A stretch of DNA of 64,000 nt from Halovivax limisalsi (GCF_023093535.1 NZ_CP095757.1:3534001-3598000), one strand, 5' to 3'; counted from the stretch's first letter, positions 54,621-63,198 are shown. The notes: generated by a model not told the origin, from the sequence alone. A program made the numbers and translations.

Positions 54621-55805
54621 ATGTGGAAGAGTTTCCGGATCGGCTCGCTCTTCGGGATCCCCCTCAAACTCGACGTCACGTTCCTGTTGATCCTGCCGGT
54701 CTTCGCGTTTCTCATCGGCCGCCAGATCGAGGCGGCCGCCGGCGTGTTCAACGAGGCGCTCGGAGCCGGAATCGAGGTGGCCGCGCTGACCGGCGGACTC
54801 ACGCCGTACTTCTGGGGGCTGGTCGCGGCGATCGGGCTCTTCGTCGGCGTGGTGTTACACGAACTCGGCCACTCGTTGACCGCCCAGCGATTCGGCTACC
54901 CGATCGACTCGATCACGCTGTGGCTGCTCGGCGGCATCGCGTCGCTCACCGACATGCCGGAGGACTGGCGCCAGGAGTTCGCGATCGCGATCGCGGGACC
55001 GATCGTCTCCGTCCTCCTCGGCGTCGGTTCGTTCGCCCTCTTTCGGCTCGCGCCGGTCGATCAGGCGGGGATTCGGTTTACGTTCGCGTACCTCGCGATA
55101 CTGAACGTCGTGCTCGCGATCTTCAACCTGCTCCCCGCGTTTCCGATGGACGGCGGCCGCGTCCTGCGGGCGTTGCTCGCCCGATCCCGGCCGTACGCGA
55201 CGGCGACCCAGCAGGCGGCGACCGTGGGGAAGCTCTTCGCGGTCCTCATGGGACTGGTCGGGCTGTTCGCCTGGAGTCCGGTGTTGATCGCCGTCGCGCT
55301 GTTCGTCTACATCGCCGCGTCCGGCGAGTCCCAGCAGGTGACCATGAAAGCGGCCTTCCAGGACGTCACCGTCGCGGACATCATGACGCCGGCCGACCGC
55401 CTCCAGACGGTGGAGACCGAGACGACGGTCGAAGAACTCGTCCAGCGGATGTTCCAGGAGCGCCACACCGCCTACCCCGTGCTCGAGGACGGACTGCTCG
55501 TGGGGATCGTGACGCTCACCGACGCGCGCAACGTGAAACCGGTCGAGCGCGACGCCTACACCGTCGAGGAGATCCTGACGACCGATCTGGAGACGATCGA
55601 TCCGGCGGCCGACGTGATGACCGCGATCGAGCGCATGCGCGAGGAGGGGATCGACCGCCTGCTGGTCATCGAGCAGGCCGGCGGGTGGGGCGACGACAAC
55701 GGCGACCTCGTCGGGATCATCTCGCGTTCGGACGTCATGACGGCGCTGGACGTCGTCCAGCAGAGCGGGTCCGTGACGCCTGGCGGGGGACGCGCCGCCG
55801 ACTGA
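54621..55805 (+). CDS. Site-2-type intramembrane metalloprotease with CBS pair
   Basis: A 394-residue protein. The first 230 residues are a site-2 protease core with about six helices: VVLHELGHSLTAQRFG (HExxH), LLGGIASL and FPMDGGRVLRALLA (second metal-site aspartate). The C-terminal 140 residues are two CBS domains (VADIMTPADRLQTVETETTVEELVQRM, TTDLETIDPAADVMTAIERMREEGIDRLLVIE), which usually bind adenine nucleotides and could gate the protease. Its substrate is unknown. The ATG at MWKSFRIGSLFGIP matches the usual N-terminus. Confidence 0.92.
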   Translation: MWKSFRIGSLFGIPLKLDVTFLLILPVFAFLIGRQIEAAAGVFNEALGAGIEVAALTGGLTPYFWGLVAAIGLFVGVVLHELGHSLTAQRFGYPIDSITLWLLGGIASLTDMPEDWRQEFAIAIAGPIVSVLLGVGSFALFRLAPVDQAGIRFTFAYLAILNVVLAIFNLLPAFPMDGGRVLRALLARSRPYATATQQAATVGKLFAVLMGLVGLFAWSPVLIAVALFVYIAASGESQQVTMKAAFQDVTVADIMTPADRLQTVETETTVEELVQRMFQERHTAYPVLEDGLLVGIVTLTDARNVKPVERDAYTVEEILTTDLETIDPAADVMTAIERMREEGIDRLLVIEQAGGWGDDNGDLVGIISRSDVMTALDVVQQSGSVTPGGGRAAD

Positions 55806-55857
55806 CGGCGGCTGGTGTCCCGTCGCCCGATCCCGGGTGGTCGGTCGTCGCGATCGC

Positions 55858-56703
55858 TCACGCCGGGTCTGCCGGCGTCGGTGGGAGCCGTTCGGGTGGG
55901 TCGCTTCCGACCAGCGAGCGGAGGTGGGCGGGATCGAAGTGGCCGAAATCGGCTTTCCGGTGACAGGGCGGACAGAGCGTGAGGACGTTCTCGAGCGCGT
56001 GGGCGTCGGTCTTCTCGAAGTCGGTCGCCTCGATAAAGTGACGAACGGGGACGATGTGGTGAACGTCGGGGTTCCGACCGAGTTCCGCCCGGTCGGTGCC
56101 ACAGCGGACGCATCGATAGTCGTCGCGTTCGAGGGCGGCCCGCCGCGTCGCCGCCCAGCCTTCCCCGTAGGGTTCGTTGCCGCCGCCCTTCCAGTTCGGG
56201 TGGCCCTCGCCGGTGAAGGACTCGGAGAGCCAGGTCCGTCGACAGACCTCGCTACAGAGAACCGCCTCGCCCGATACGTTGCTCGGATAGCGCTCGACCG
56301 GCTCGGCACAGACGGTACACTCGAGTTCGAGTTTGCCGCCGTTCCAGCGATGGTGGTCCGCACCAGTTGCGGGGGTGACCTCGCGCCAATCGACCGTCTC
56401 TACGCACTCGGCGCAGTACAAACCCGCTTTCTCCGACGGATAAAACGAAAATGTGAGACCGCAACAGACGCAATCGGTTTCTTCTTTCGCTCCCCGATAG
56501 TTCGGATTGTTCTGGCCAGCGTAGGCGCCACTCTTTTCGAGGCAGTCCGCCGAGCAATAGGCCTTCTCGTACGTCGAGTGGAATGCCTCCCCGCAGTTAT
56601 CGCAGGTTCGGTTGGGAAGTCGTTCGTCGTGGACACTAGTATGGTGGACGGCGCGTCCGCGCTCCGTTTCGAACGACTCACCACATGTTGGACACGTACA
56701 CAT
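55858..56703 (-). CDS. HNH endonuclease with several zinc-finger-like modules
   Basis: A 281-residue, cysteine-rich protein. Order of modules: a C2H2-like finger (CPTCGESFETERGRAVHHTSVH, 4-25), a treble-clef-like finger (CDNCGEAFHSTYEKAYCSADC), a GQNNPNYRG motif, two further CxxC pairs (CVCCGLTF with CAEC, and CTVCAEPV with CSEVC), a GEGHPNWKGG motif, and an HNH nuclease at the end (YRCVRCG, PDVHHIVPV, ENVLTLCPPCHRKA). The GxxNPNYRG motifs resemble NUMOD-type DNA-binding modules of homing nucleases. It lies 120 bases beyond the 3' end of tRNA-His on the same strand. Confidence 0.85.
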   Translation of the reverse strand: MCTCPTCGESFETERGRAVHHTSVHDERLPNRTCDNCGEAFHSTYEKAYCSADCLEKSGAYAGQNNPNYRGAKEETDCVCCGLTFSFYPSEKAGLYCAECVETVDWREVTPATGADHHRWNGGKLELECTVCAEPVERYPSNVSGEAVLCSEVCRRTWLSESFTGEGHPNWKGGGNEPYGEGWAATRRAALERDDYRCVRCGTDRAELGRNPDVHHIVPVRHFIEATDFEKTDAHALENVLTLCPPCHRKADFGHFDPAHLRSLVGSDPPERLPPTPADPA

Positions 56704-56822
56704 AATTTCAACGATGTGACCGAGTGGTTTGAACTTCGGGGTACGGTTTCCGTTTTCCGAAACGTCACGTAGAGCCGAAAGTGACCCTCCTCTGCGTGTA
56801 GTTCGTGTAAGATAAGTTATGA

Positions 56823-56895
56823 GTCCGGGTGCGAAAATCGAATCCGCGTCTCAGCCTCCACAAGGCTGAAGGATAACCATTACCCCAACCCGGAC
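56823..56895 (-). tRNA. tRNA-His (GTG)
   Basis: A 73-base cloverleaf on the minus strand, counting G at position -1. The acceptor pairs TCCGGGT with ACCCGGA, and G-1 pairs with C73, the hallmark of tRNA-His. The anticodon stem CAGCC/GGCTG encloses TTGTGGA with anticodon GTG, and the T arm GCGGA/TTCGC encloses TTCGATT. No intron. No downstream copy of its 3' end was seen. Confidence 0.93.
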
Positions 56896-57061
56896 ACGTC
56901 CGCGTTCACCACTACCCACTGAGAAAGTGAAATACGTTACGCCTCGAAGCGGGCCGTGGGAACGTGTCGCAATCGTTCGGAACGCGCCGTCCCGCTTCGG
57001 TTCCAGACGGCCGACCCGATCGAATGCCTTTTCGCCGTGAGTGCGGTAGCACGACCAACGC

Positions 57062-57517
57062 GTGGCCATCACCGAGAAGATCTACCTCAAGAATCACCGG
57101 CAACTTTGTTCGCAGCTCGAGACGAACGTCCCGAAGAGCGCGTTCGCCGGCGCGACGCTCGACCTGGTGTTCCAGGGGGAGGGCCTCGAGAAAGTCGACG
57201 ACGCGACCAGAGACCGGTTGCTCGACTTCGCGAGCGACTTCCTCGATTGCGACTGTCAGGACAATCCTTACTGCGGCTGCCCGGAGCGGAAGTTCGTGCG
57301 CTACCTGCTCGATCTCCGGGCGCAGGGGCTCGGCCCGTCGGCCATCGTCGACGTCATGAGCGACGACTACATGGTTTACGCCTACGAGGGCGACGTCCTC
57401 TCTTTCCTCGATAGCGGTGTTCGCACGCTCGAAGCGGCCGAAGGACTGGCTGACGTCGACGGGCGCGCCGAGAAGCGCGACGAGATCCGGCGAGCGAAGC
57501 AGGATCTCGCCCGGTAG
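57062..57517 (+). CDS. Conserved haloarchaeal cysteine-motif protein (DUF5814-like)
   Basis: A 151-residue soluble helical protein starting with GTG. Its distinctive feature is the cluster CDCQDNPYCGCPERKFVRYLLDL (about residues 61-83), with four cysteines that could bind zinc or an iron-sulfur cluster. The N-terminus reads ITEKIYLKNHRQLCSQLE, and the C-terminus is a charged helix (RAEKRDEIRRAKQDLAR). I recognise it as a conserved haloarchaeal family, tentatively DUF5814; no function is known. It is transcribed away from tRNA-His. Confidence 0.75.
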   Translation: MAITEKIYLKNHRQLCSQLETNVPKSAFAGATLDLVFQGEGLEKVDDATRDRLLDFASDFLDCDCQDNPYCGCPERKFVRYLLDLRAQGLGPSAIVDVMSDDYMVYAYEGDVLSFLDSGVRTLEAAEGLADVDGRAEKRDEIRRAKQDLAR

Positions 57518-57703
57518 AGCGGAGCCATCCGAACCGACGGGGAGAGGGGTCCGGTTCGGAGAAGGAGACCGGAAGCGGCTGATCGGAACTGTGGGTGGGG
57601 TGTGAGCGTAGCGTCGGGGCCGAACGACCGACGAGACGCCACGGACGACAGCCGTCGCTCGAGGGCCGATCATCGCCGCGTCGACGACGCAGCTGCAGAC
57701 GGG

Positions 57704-58099
57704 TTACCCGATCTGGTAGGGCTCGTCCTCGTCCAGGTCGTCGAGCAGGAGGACTTCGTCTTCCTCGTCGTCGAGGCGGTCGCGCAGGTCGGTGACGTAG
57801 GCCTTGTGCTCTTCGAGCTGCTCGCGAAGGTGTTCGGTCTCGAGTTCGAGGCGCTCATGTTCGCGCAGGAAGCTCTTTGGCACCTCGACGGTCGGGGGGA
57901 AGGTCTCCTCCTCGGCATCGTCGGCCCCGAGTTCGTCCTCGGGGACCACCGCGACCTGGCCGTCGTGTTCGATGAGCGTGTCGACGTAGTCCCGGAAGAC
58001 GGCCGAGAGCGAGATATCTCGCTCCTCGGCGATCTGCTGGAGCGACTCGAAGGCGTCCTCGTTGACCCGGAACGAGATCGTCTTGTTCTTGTTGCCCAT
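57704..58099 (-). CDS. Ribbon-helix-helix regulator with long coiled coil
   Basis: A 131-residue protein. Residues 1-50 form a CopG/Arc-type ribbon-helix-helix (KNKTISFRVNEDAFESLQQIAEERDISLSAVFRDYVDTLI). An acidic linker follows, then a coiled coil (about 75-120: FLREHERLELETEHLREQLEEHKAYVTDLRDRL) and an acidic tail. It probably dimerises to bind DNA. The short haloarchaeal RHH regulator CdrS controls ftsZ2 and is itself controlled by a longer RHH protein, CdrL; this gene has a similar layout, but identity with CdrL is a guess. Confidence 0.82.
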   Translation of the reverse strand: MGNKNKTISFRVNEDAFESLQQIAEERDISLSAVFRDYVDTLIEHDGQVAVVPEDELGADDAEEETFPPTVEVPKSFLREHERLELETEHLREQLEEHKAYVTDLRDRLDDEEDEVLLLDDLDEDEPYQIG

Positions 58100-58294
58100 C
58101 CTGGGTCCGTCTGCGTCCCGAATCCACTTAACGATTCGTCAGACGTCCGGATCGAGCCGATCGGCGACGCGGGTTCCCCGCTCCCCAATCGGCCCCCGGT
58201 TCAGCTCGCGCGTATCGATCGTCGGCGACCGGCGCGGACGCTGTCTGTGAAAGCCACACGTCTATGCCCGCCACCGTCGAGCGATCACGTACGC

Positions 58295-58783
58295 ATGATC
58301 GAAACGGAACGGGAACTCTTCGTCGAGACGCTTCGGGAACTGCTGACCATCGAGCGCGAGCTCGAAGACTACCTCGCCGGCCTGGCGGCTGCGGCGACCG
58401 ACGAGGACCTCTCGTCGTACTTCGACGCGCACGCTGAGACGACGACCGAACAGATCGCCCGCCTCGAGACGATCTTCGCGGGCCTCGAGAACGCGGACGA
58501 GGCGCCACGCGAGAGCGAGGTGCTCGCGGCCATCGTCGCCGCGCACGACGACCGACGCCAGGATTTCCAGGATCCGAACCTGGCCGACCGGCTCACCGCC
58601 GAGACCGGACGCGAGATCGAACGGCTCGAACTGACGAAACTCGAGACGCTCCGGTCGCTCGCCTCGCGCCTCGATCTCCCGACGGAAGTGGTCGATCCCC
58701 TCGAGACCACACAAACGGAGGTCGAGAACGGCCTCGAACGGCTGCAATCGTGGTCGAACCTGGAGACGAGTCGGCCACGATAG
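58295..58783 (+). CDS. DUF892/YciF-like ferritin-fold protein
   Basis: A 162-residue all-helical protein of the DUF892 (YciE/YciF) type. ETLRELLTIERELEDYLAGLAAAATDEDLSSYFDAHAETTTEQIARLETIFAGL shows the first helices with repeated E and H positions where ferritin-like proteins bind metal, and ELTKLETLRSLASRL continues the bundle. Some bacterial relatives have ferroxidase features linked to stress. Function in archaea is unknown. Confidence 0.75.
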   Translation: MIETERELFVETLRELLTIERELEDYLAGLAAAATDEDLSSYFDAHAETTTEQIARLETIFAGLENADEAPRESEVLAAIVAAHDDRRQDFQDPNLADRLTAETGREIERLELTKLETLRSLASRLDLPTEVVDPLETTQTEVENGLERLQSWSNLETSRPR

Positions 58784-58839
58784 GAACGTCGGCGAGCGGC
58801 GTCGCTCGCGACGACCGCATCGAACGCCCGCCGATCCTG

Positions 58840-58965
58840 TCAGGTGAACAGGTCGAGGAGGTCGAGTAGCCGGTCGAGATATCGGCCGTACCGGTCTTCG
58901 GGCGCCCCCTCGTCGCTAGCGTCCTCGTCGTCCGACTCGTCCCCGGATCGCTCCGCGTTGCCCAT
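58840..58965 (-). CDS. Very small acidic protein with C-terminal amphipathic helix
   Basis: A 41-residue frame: MGNAERSGDESDDEDASDEG, then an Asp/Glu tail leading into YGRYLDRLLDLLDLF, a strongly amphipathic helix, and a TGA stop. It lies in the gap between the DUF892 gene and a small DUF protein. The composition is plausible for a haloarchaeal micro-protein, and the helix could bind a membrane or partner. No promoter was verified and no family is known. Confidence 0.35.
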   Translation of the reverse strand: MGNAERSGDESDDEDASDEGAPEDRYGRYLDRLLDLLDLFT

Positions 58966-59003
58966 GCTGGGACGTGGGCGCTTCCTGACGTGAGTGTTTT
59001 CCC

Positions 59004-59315
59004 TCACCAGGTCTCGATGCGGCCGGCCTGGACGTCTTCGGCGCAGCTCTCGCAGTCGGGATGATCGGCTTCGAAACAGGCGGGACGGAACGCCTCGTCG
59101 AGCATGACGGCACGGCGTTCCGCGTGGCGCCGACAGACGATCTTCGCGCGGCCCTCCTCGTCACTCGGTAAGCGTCGGGCGTTCTTCGCCGTCCGGTAGG
59201 CGTCCCTGGCTTCGGCGAGTTGCCCGTCGGCCGACCGACGGATTTCGGCGTATTCCTCGCCCGCCTCCTGCAGCTTCGACCGAACGAACCGCTCGAGACG
59301 ACGCCGATTGGACAT
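59004..59315 (-). CDS. Small conserved haloarchaeal protein (DUF7091-like)
   Basis: A 103-residue protein. The N-terminal half is a basic helix (SNRRRLERFVRSKLQEAGEEYAEI). The C-terminal half has conserved IVCRRHAERRAVMLDE and two cysteine pairs in PACFEADHPDCESCAEDVQAGRIETW, a possible zinc site. I think it belongs to a haloarchaeal DUF family (tentatively DUF7091). No function is known. The start was set at MSNRRR since the upstream extension is arginine-rich and non-homologous. Confidence 0.65.
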   Translation of the reverse strand: MSNRRRLERFVRSKLQEAGEEYAEIRRSADGQLAEARDAYRTAKNARRLPSDEEGRAKIVCRRHAERRAVMLDEAFRPACFEADHPDCESCAEDVQAGRIETW

Positions 59316-59446
59316 GTCGATATCGGGACTTCGGTCGCGACTCACATAGGTTCGTCGCCAGACGGCACCGTTCGTCCCCGTCCACCAGCGACCGACTGGG
59401 CGACACGTTCGCGGAGGGACGGCGGCGACCGACGACCGCACGGGTA

Positions 59447-60325
59447 TCACGTCCGAATCGACGCGACCCAGTCCGGAACGATCTCCTCGGGAAGCGTCGC
59501 GGGGCCGAGCAGGTCCACACCGGGTTCGGCCGCAGTGTCGAGCCCCGTCTCGTCGGCAACCGGTTCCTCGCGGTACTCGCGAGGGGGTGCGTCGTGGGCG
59601 TGAACGCCGTCGGGGTGATCGACCGTCCAGACGTGCATCACGCACGGCGTCTCGCACGGGAGCGAAAGTACGCGCCCGTCTCCGTGGACAGTTCGGTAGT
59701 ACCACCAGGCCTTTCGCGCGGGGAGTCCGACGTGTGCGTGCCACGGCGCGCATCGATCCGCCGCAGCGTCCTCGTCGCCGTAGACCGCCGGCGGGTCGAC
59801 GGGGTCGCCCTCGCGCGTCGCGATGAACATCACGCCGATCGCTCGCCAGCTGTGATTGTCGACCAGAACGGATTCGGGTCGCTCGGGATCGAGGATCGAG
59901 TCGTCGCCGACGTAGTCGGGATGCAGCCAGTGCGACCAGCCGTCGGCGTCGCGATCGAACACGTCGAAGTAGGGCCGAAATCCGTCGTCGGCGAGGTGGC
60001 CGACCGTCGGATACCGATCGGCCAGCGTCGCCTCGACGGCCGACCGAAGCCGGACGCTCTCTGGATGGTCGTCGGCACAGCCGTCCGTCGTCGCGCTCGC
60101 ACAGGAGACGTGACTCGGCCCGATCGTCGCGTCCGGACAGGGCTCGAACGGCCGGATCCCGTCCGGCATCCTCGCTCCCTGCTCGCCCGCTGTCTCCGCT
60201 CGTTCCCCGTCAGCAGCTGCACCGATCGGCCCGCTCCTCAGAGCCAGCGCCCCACTCGTCGCGGCCAGCACCCGCCGACGCGTGGGTTCCGCGATCCGCC
60301 CGTCCGCATTCGATCCGTCGCTCAT
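59447..60325 (-). CDS. Tat-exported protein of unknown function
   Basis: A 292-residue protein with a twin-arginine signal (PTRRRVLAATSGALALRSGPIGAAADG, about residues 14-41). The mature part has several tryptophan- and histidine-rich motifs (DGWSHWLHPDYVG, VDNHSWRAIGVMF, APWHAHVGLPARKAWWYYR, MHVWTVDHPDGVHAHDAP) that could bind a metal such as copper or zinc, and paired cysteines (SCASATTDGC, LPCETPC). No family is recognised. It is transcribed alone. Confidence 0.7.
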   Translation of the reverse strand: MSDGSNADGRIAEPTRRRVLAATSGALALRSGPIGAAADGERAETAGEQGARMPDGIRPFEPCPDATIGPSHVSCASATTDGCADDHPESVRLRSAVEATLADRYPTVGHLADDGFRPYFDVFDRDADGWSHWLHPDYVGDDSILDPERPESVLVDNHSWRAIGVMFIATREGDPVDPPAVYGDEDAAADRCAPWHAHVGLPARKAWWYYRTVHGDGRVLSLPCETPCVMHVWTVDHPDGVHAHDAPPREYREEPVADETGLDTAAEPGVDLLGPATLPEEIVPDWVASIRT

Positions 60326-60743
60326 GTCGGGAGTCCGCACACCGATCCGCGGCCTAAATCCCCGTTACTGCGATCGGGACGGTCCCGAATTGCGACTGGT
60401 CTACTAGTGCCGGATCCGAAACGAATCGTGAATGGGGAAACAACACCAAACCGCCAGTTCGGCGTCGATGGTTCCCGACCGGTGTCGGGCCGGATCGATC
60501 GTCGGGCGCACGTTCGTCTCGGTGACGACGACCCGGTCGTCGGTCGCGAGGAGATCGACCGCCGACCACTTTCACCGCCGCCGATCGATTCCCGCTGCGG
60601 TAATTTCCGGGCCACGGCGCCTCGATACGCCCTGCCGGCTCGACCGTCGCTCGTTCACTTTCACCCTGCCTCCAGTACGTTCAAGACCTCCCGGCCACAA
60701 CGGTCGAACGCCTCCCGACGAAACACAGGCGGAGGCGAGCACC
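60326..60743. other. Intergenic stretch upstream of rpa3
   Basis: No supported gene. It contains the exact 65-bp copy of the ATP-grasp gene segment (60495-60559) and a CTACTAGTG site near 60401. The promoter of rpa3 should lie in its right part, but no strong TATA box is visible. Confidence 0.45.
60495..60559. repeat. Exact 65-bp copy of an internal ATP-grasp gene segment
   Basis: Identical to 52665-52729 in the same orientation. Outside the GATC-bounded block the flanks differ at once. It lies in non-coding DNA, 184 bases before the rpa3 start, and has no evident function of its own. Confidence 0.95.
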
Positions 60744-61673
60744 ATGAGCGACGTCAGTCAGCACGCAGAAGACGTACACGCGCAGTTTTCAGACCACCTC
60801 GACGTCGACGTCTCGGACGTCGAGGACAGACTCACGACGCTGATCGAGGAGTACAAGGTCCCCGTCGAGGAGGCCCGACGCAGCGTCACAAACCACTACC
60901 TCGAGCAGGCGGGCCTCGAACGCGAGGACATCTCGAGCGGCGCCAGCGACGAGGTCGAGCTCGCGGAGATCGACGAACCCGAGCGGTGGGTCGACGTCAC
61001 CGTCAAGGTCATCGAACTCTGGGAGCCCCGCAGCGACTCGATCGACCAGGTCGGCCTGCTGGGCGACCCCAGCGGGACGATCAAGTTCACCAAGTGGGCG
61101 ACCTCCGACCTGCCCACGCTCGACGAGGGCGGCGTCTACCGGCTCGAGAACGTCGTCACCGACGAGTACCAGGGCCGGTATTCGGTCAAACTCAACAAGA
61201 CGACCGTCATCGAGGCACTCGACGACGAGATCGAGGTCGGCGACGACAGCACCGAAATCGAGGGCGCGATGGTCGCCATGCAGAGCGGCTCCGGCCTCAT
61301 CAAGCGCTGTCCCGACGACGATTGCACGCGCGTCGTCCAGAACGGCCGCTGTTCGGAACACGGCGACGTGGAGGGCGAGTTCGACCTCCGGATCAAGGGC
61401 GTCGTCGACGACGGCGTCGACGCCCACGAGGTCATCTTCGACGAGGAATCGACCGAGGCACTCACGGGCATCTCCCTCGAGGAAGCCAAGGAGATGGCGA
61501 TGGACGCGCTCGATACGACCATCGTCGCCGACGAGATCCGCGAGCAGATCATCGGCACCTACTACCGCATCGAGGGCCCGACCTTCGGGCGGTACGTCCT
61601 CGCGGACGACGTCTCGGAGCTGACCGATCCGGCCGATCCGGATCCCCTGCTGATCAGAGCGAGGTCGATGTGA
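60744..61673 (+). CDS. rpa3: Replication protein A homologue (RPA3 type)
   Basis: A 309-residue single-strand DNA-binding protein. An N-terminal helical region (EDVHAQFSDHLDVDVSDVEDRLTTLIEEYKVPVEEARRSV) is followed by an OB fold (WVDVTVKVIELWEPRSDSIDQVGLLGDPSGTIKFTKWA, YRLENVVTDEYQGRYSVKLNKTT) and a zinc finger (CPDDDCTRVVQNGRCSEHG) before a final OB-like domain. In Haloferax the rpa3 gene is cotranscribed with its partner rpap3, as here, and acts in replication and repair. One base separates the two genes. The ATG at MSDVSQHAED was chosen; upstream frame is non-homologous. Confidence 0.93.
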   Translation: MSDVSQHAEDVHAQFSDHLDVDVSDVEDRLTTLIEEYKVPVEEARRSVTNHYLEQAGLEREDISSGASDEVELAEIDEPERWVDVTVKVIELWEPRSDSIDQVGLLGDPSGTIKFTKWATSDLPTLDEGGVYRLENVVTDEYQGRYSVKLNKTTVIEALDDEIEVGDDSTEIEGAMVAMQSGSGLIKRCPDDDCTRVVQNGRCSEHGDVEGEFDLRIKGVVDDGVDAHEVIFDEESTEALTGISLEEAKEMAMDALDTTIVADEIREQIIGTYYRIEGPTFGRYVLADDVSELTDPADPDPLLIRARSM

Positions 61674-61674
61674 C

Positions 61675-62301
61675 ATGAGCCAGTCAGACATCTCCCGCGA
61701 AGTCGCCCGCCGCGTCTTCGCCTCGGAGTTCAACGACGCGACGTACACCTTCAAGGAATCGGACGACGAGCGGGCGCCCAACTACGCGCTCTTGCCCACG
61801 GGCGAGCGCGCGAATCGCGTCTTCGCCGTCGGCACCCTCACCGAGACGGAGGACGTCGGCGACGAATCGGAGTACTGGCGCGGGCGCGTCGTCGACCCGA
61901 CGGGCACGTTCTTCGTCTACGCCGGCCAGTACCAGCCCGAAGCCGCGGCGGTCCTCCGCGAGGCCGAGCCGCCGGAGTACGTCGCCGTCGTCGGCAAGCC
62001 GCGCACGTACGAACCCGAGGACGGCTCGATCACCGTCTCGCTGCGCCCCGAGTCGATCACGATCGTCGACGAGACCACCCGCGATCGGTGGGTCGTCGAG
62101 ACGGCCGAGCGGACCCTCGACCGCATCGAGGCCACCCAGGAGTGGGAGGCCCAGCGCGACGACCCTGAGGGCGGTGCGACCGCCCCGACGAACGAGTACG
62201 CCCAGCTCGCCCGCGAGGAGTACGACTCGCCGGTCGAGAACTACCGCCAGGCCGTCGTCCAGGCCCTGGAGAGCCTGGACGAACTCGAAGCGGCGGCGTA
62301 A
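61675..62301 (+). CDS. rpap3: RPA-associated protein (RPAP3, COG3390)
   Basis: A 208-residue protein of the archaeal RPA-associated family. Its N-terminus (SDISREVARRVFASEFNDATYTFKESDDERAPNYALLPTGERANRVFAVGTLTE) and OB-fold core (WRGRVVDPTGTFFVYAGQYQPEAAAVLRE, YVAVVGKPRTY, VSLRPESITIVDE) are typical. It binds its cognate RPA3 and is needed for its function in Haloferax. The C-terminal helix is acidic. Confidence 0.93.
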   Translation: MSQSDISREVARRVFASEFNDATYTFKESDDERAPNYALLPTGERANRVFAVGTLTETEDVGDESEYWRGRVVDPTGTFFVYAGQYQPEAAAVLREAEPPEYVAVVGKPRTYEPEDGSITVSLRPESITIVDETTRDRWVVETAERTLDRIEATQEWEAQRDDPEGGATAPTNEYAQLAREEYDSPVENYRQAVVQALESLDELEAAA

Positions 62302-62441
62302 TCGACGGCGCGACCGACGCCCGGCGTACTCGGAGACGCGGTCGCCGCTATCCGGGTGATCGGCCCACTTTCACAACTGAACGACGACGTTTGATGCCGT
62401 TTTCTCACTCGTGATCGGCACCCTGCGGCGCGTGGACCGAG

Positions 62442-62630
62442 TTACAGGTATCGTCGACCGACCAGGACGAGCGCGATCGCCGCGGCGAGGACGCCGATAA
62501 CCGTGGGAACGAGTTGATCGCTGCCCCACTCCCAGTCGAACATCTGCGTGCCTACGATGGCGACGATCGCAACGAGCAGTCCGATGACGGTACCGATCGT
62601 CGACGAATTTCGCCGGCCGAGTTCGACCAT
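62442..62630 (-). CDS. Small two-helix membrane protein
   Basis: A 62-residue protein with a basic N-terminus (MVELGRRNSS), two transmembrane helices (TIGTVIGLLVAIVAIVGTQMF and LVPTVIGVLAAAIALVLVGRR) and a short DWEWGSDQ loop. No family is recognised. The ATG at MVELG was preferred over one six codons upstream. Confidence 0.6.
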   Translation of the reverse strand: MVELGRRNSSTIGTVIGLLVAIVAIVGTQMFDWEWGSDQLVPTVIGVLAAAIALVLVGRRYL

Positions 62631-62688
62631 ACAGGAACTACGGGCCACCGATTGAAAAGATTACAGGAGCAAACCGCGCTGGATCCGA

Positions 62689-63198
62689 TCACTCGTCGGC
62701 GAGGTAGTCGTCCTGGACGGCGACCACCTCGCTCGAATCCTCGCACGCGGCGTACCGCCGGAGTGGTTCGGCGTTCAGTTCGAGAAACGTCTCGCCCCAG
62801 CGGAAGGGTTCGAGGAGCCGTTCGGCGTGCTCGGGCTCGCCGAGGATCCACAGGGCCGCCGCGAGCGCCTCGACGGTGGTCAGTTCGAACGGCCGACCGA
62901 AGTTGACCGGATTGGCCGCGACGAGGAACGGGAGGGCGCGGTGCTCGCCGGCCATGGAAAACGCGGCTTCGCCCGCGGATTCCCACGAGCAATCGAGGGC
63001 GACGAGCGTGTCGAGGGCGTCCGCGCGATCGGCTGGCGAGAGCGCCTGCTCGGCGTGTGGATTAAGGGCTACTCCGTAGGGAACTGCCTTCATCTGGCGG
63101 TGGAGGACGGCCTCGTCGAAGCGCTCCAGCCGGCGGGCCGTGCACTTCTCCGGATCGTCGTCGCCCTCGTAGTAAACGTGAATCTCCACGGGCGTCAT
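62689..63198 (-). CDS. tsr3: rRNA aminocarboxypropyltransferase Tsr3 (DUF367)
   Basis: A 169-residue protein that matches Tsr3: [23 protein letters not shown] at the start, then [100 protein letters not shown]. Tsr3 transfers the aminocarboxypropyl group of SAM to a modified uridine in small-subunit rRNA; in haloarchaea the corresponding 16S base carries acp3U. It is complete and ends with an acidic tail. Confidence 0.94.
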   Translation of the reverse strand: MTPVEIHVYYEGDDDPEKCTARRLERFDEAVLHRQMKAVPYGVALNPHAEQALSPADRADALDTLVALDCSWESAGEAAFSMAGEHRALPFLVAANPVNFGRPFELTTVEALAAALWILGEPEHAERLLEPFRWGETFLELNAEPLRRYAACEDSSEVVAVQDDYLADE

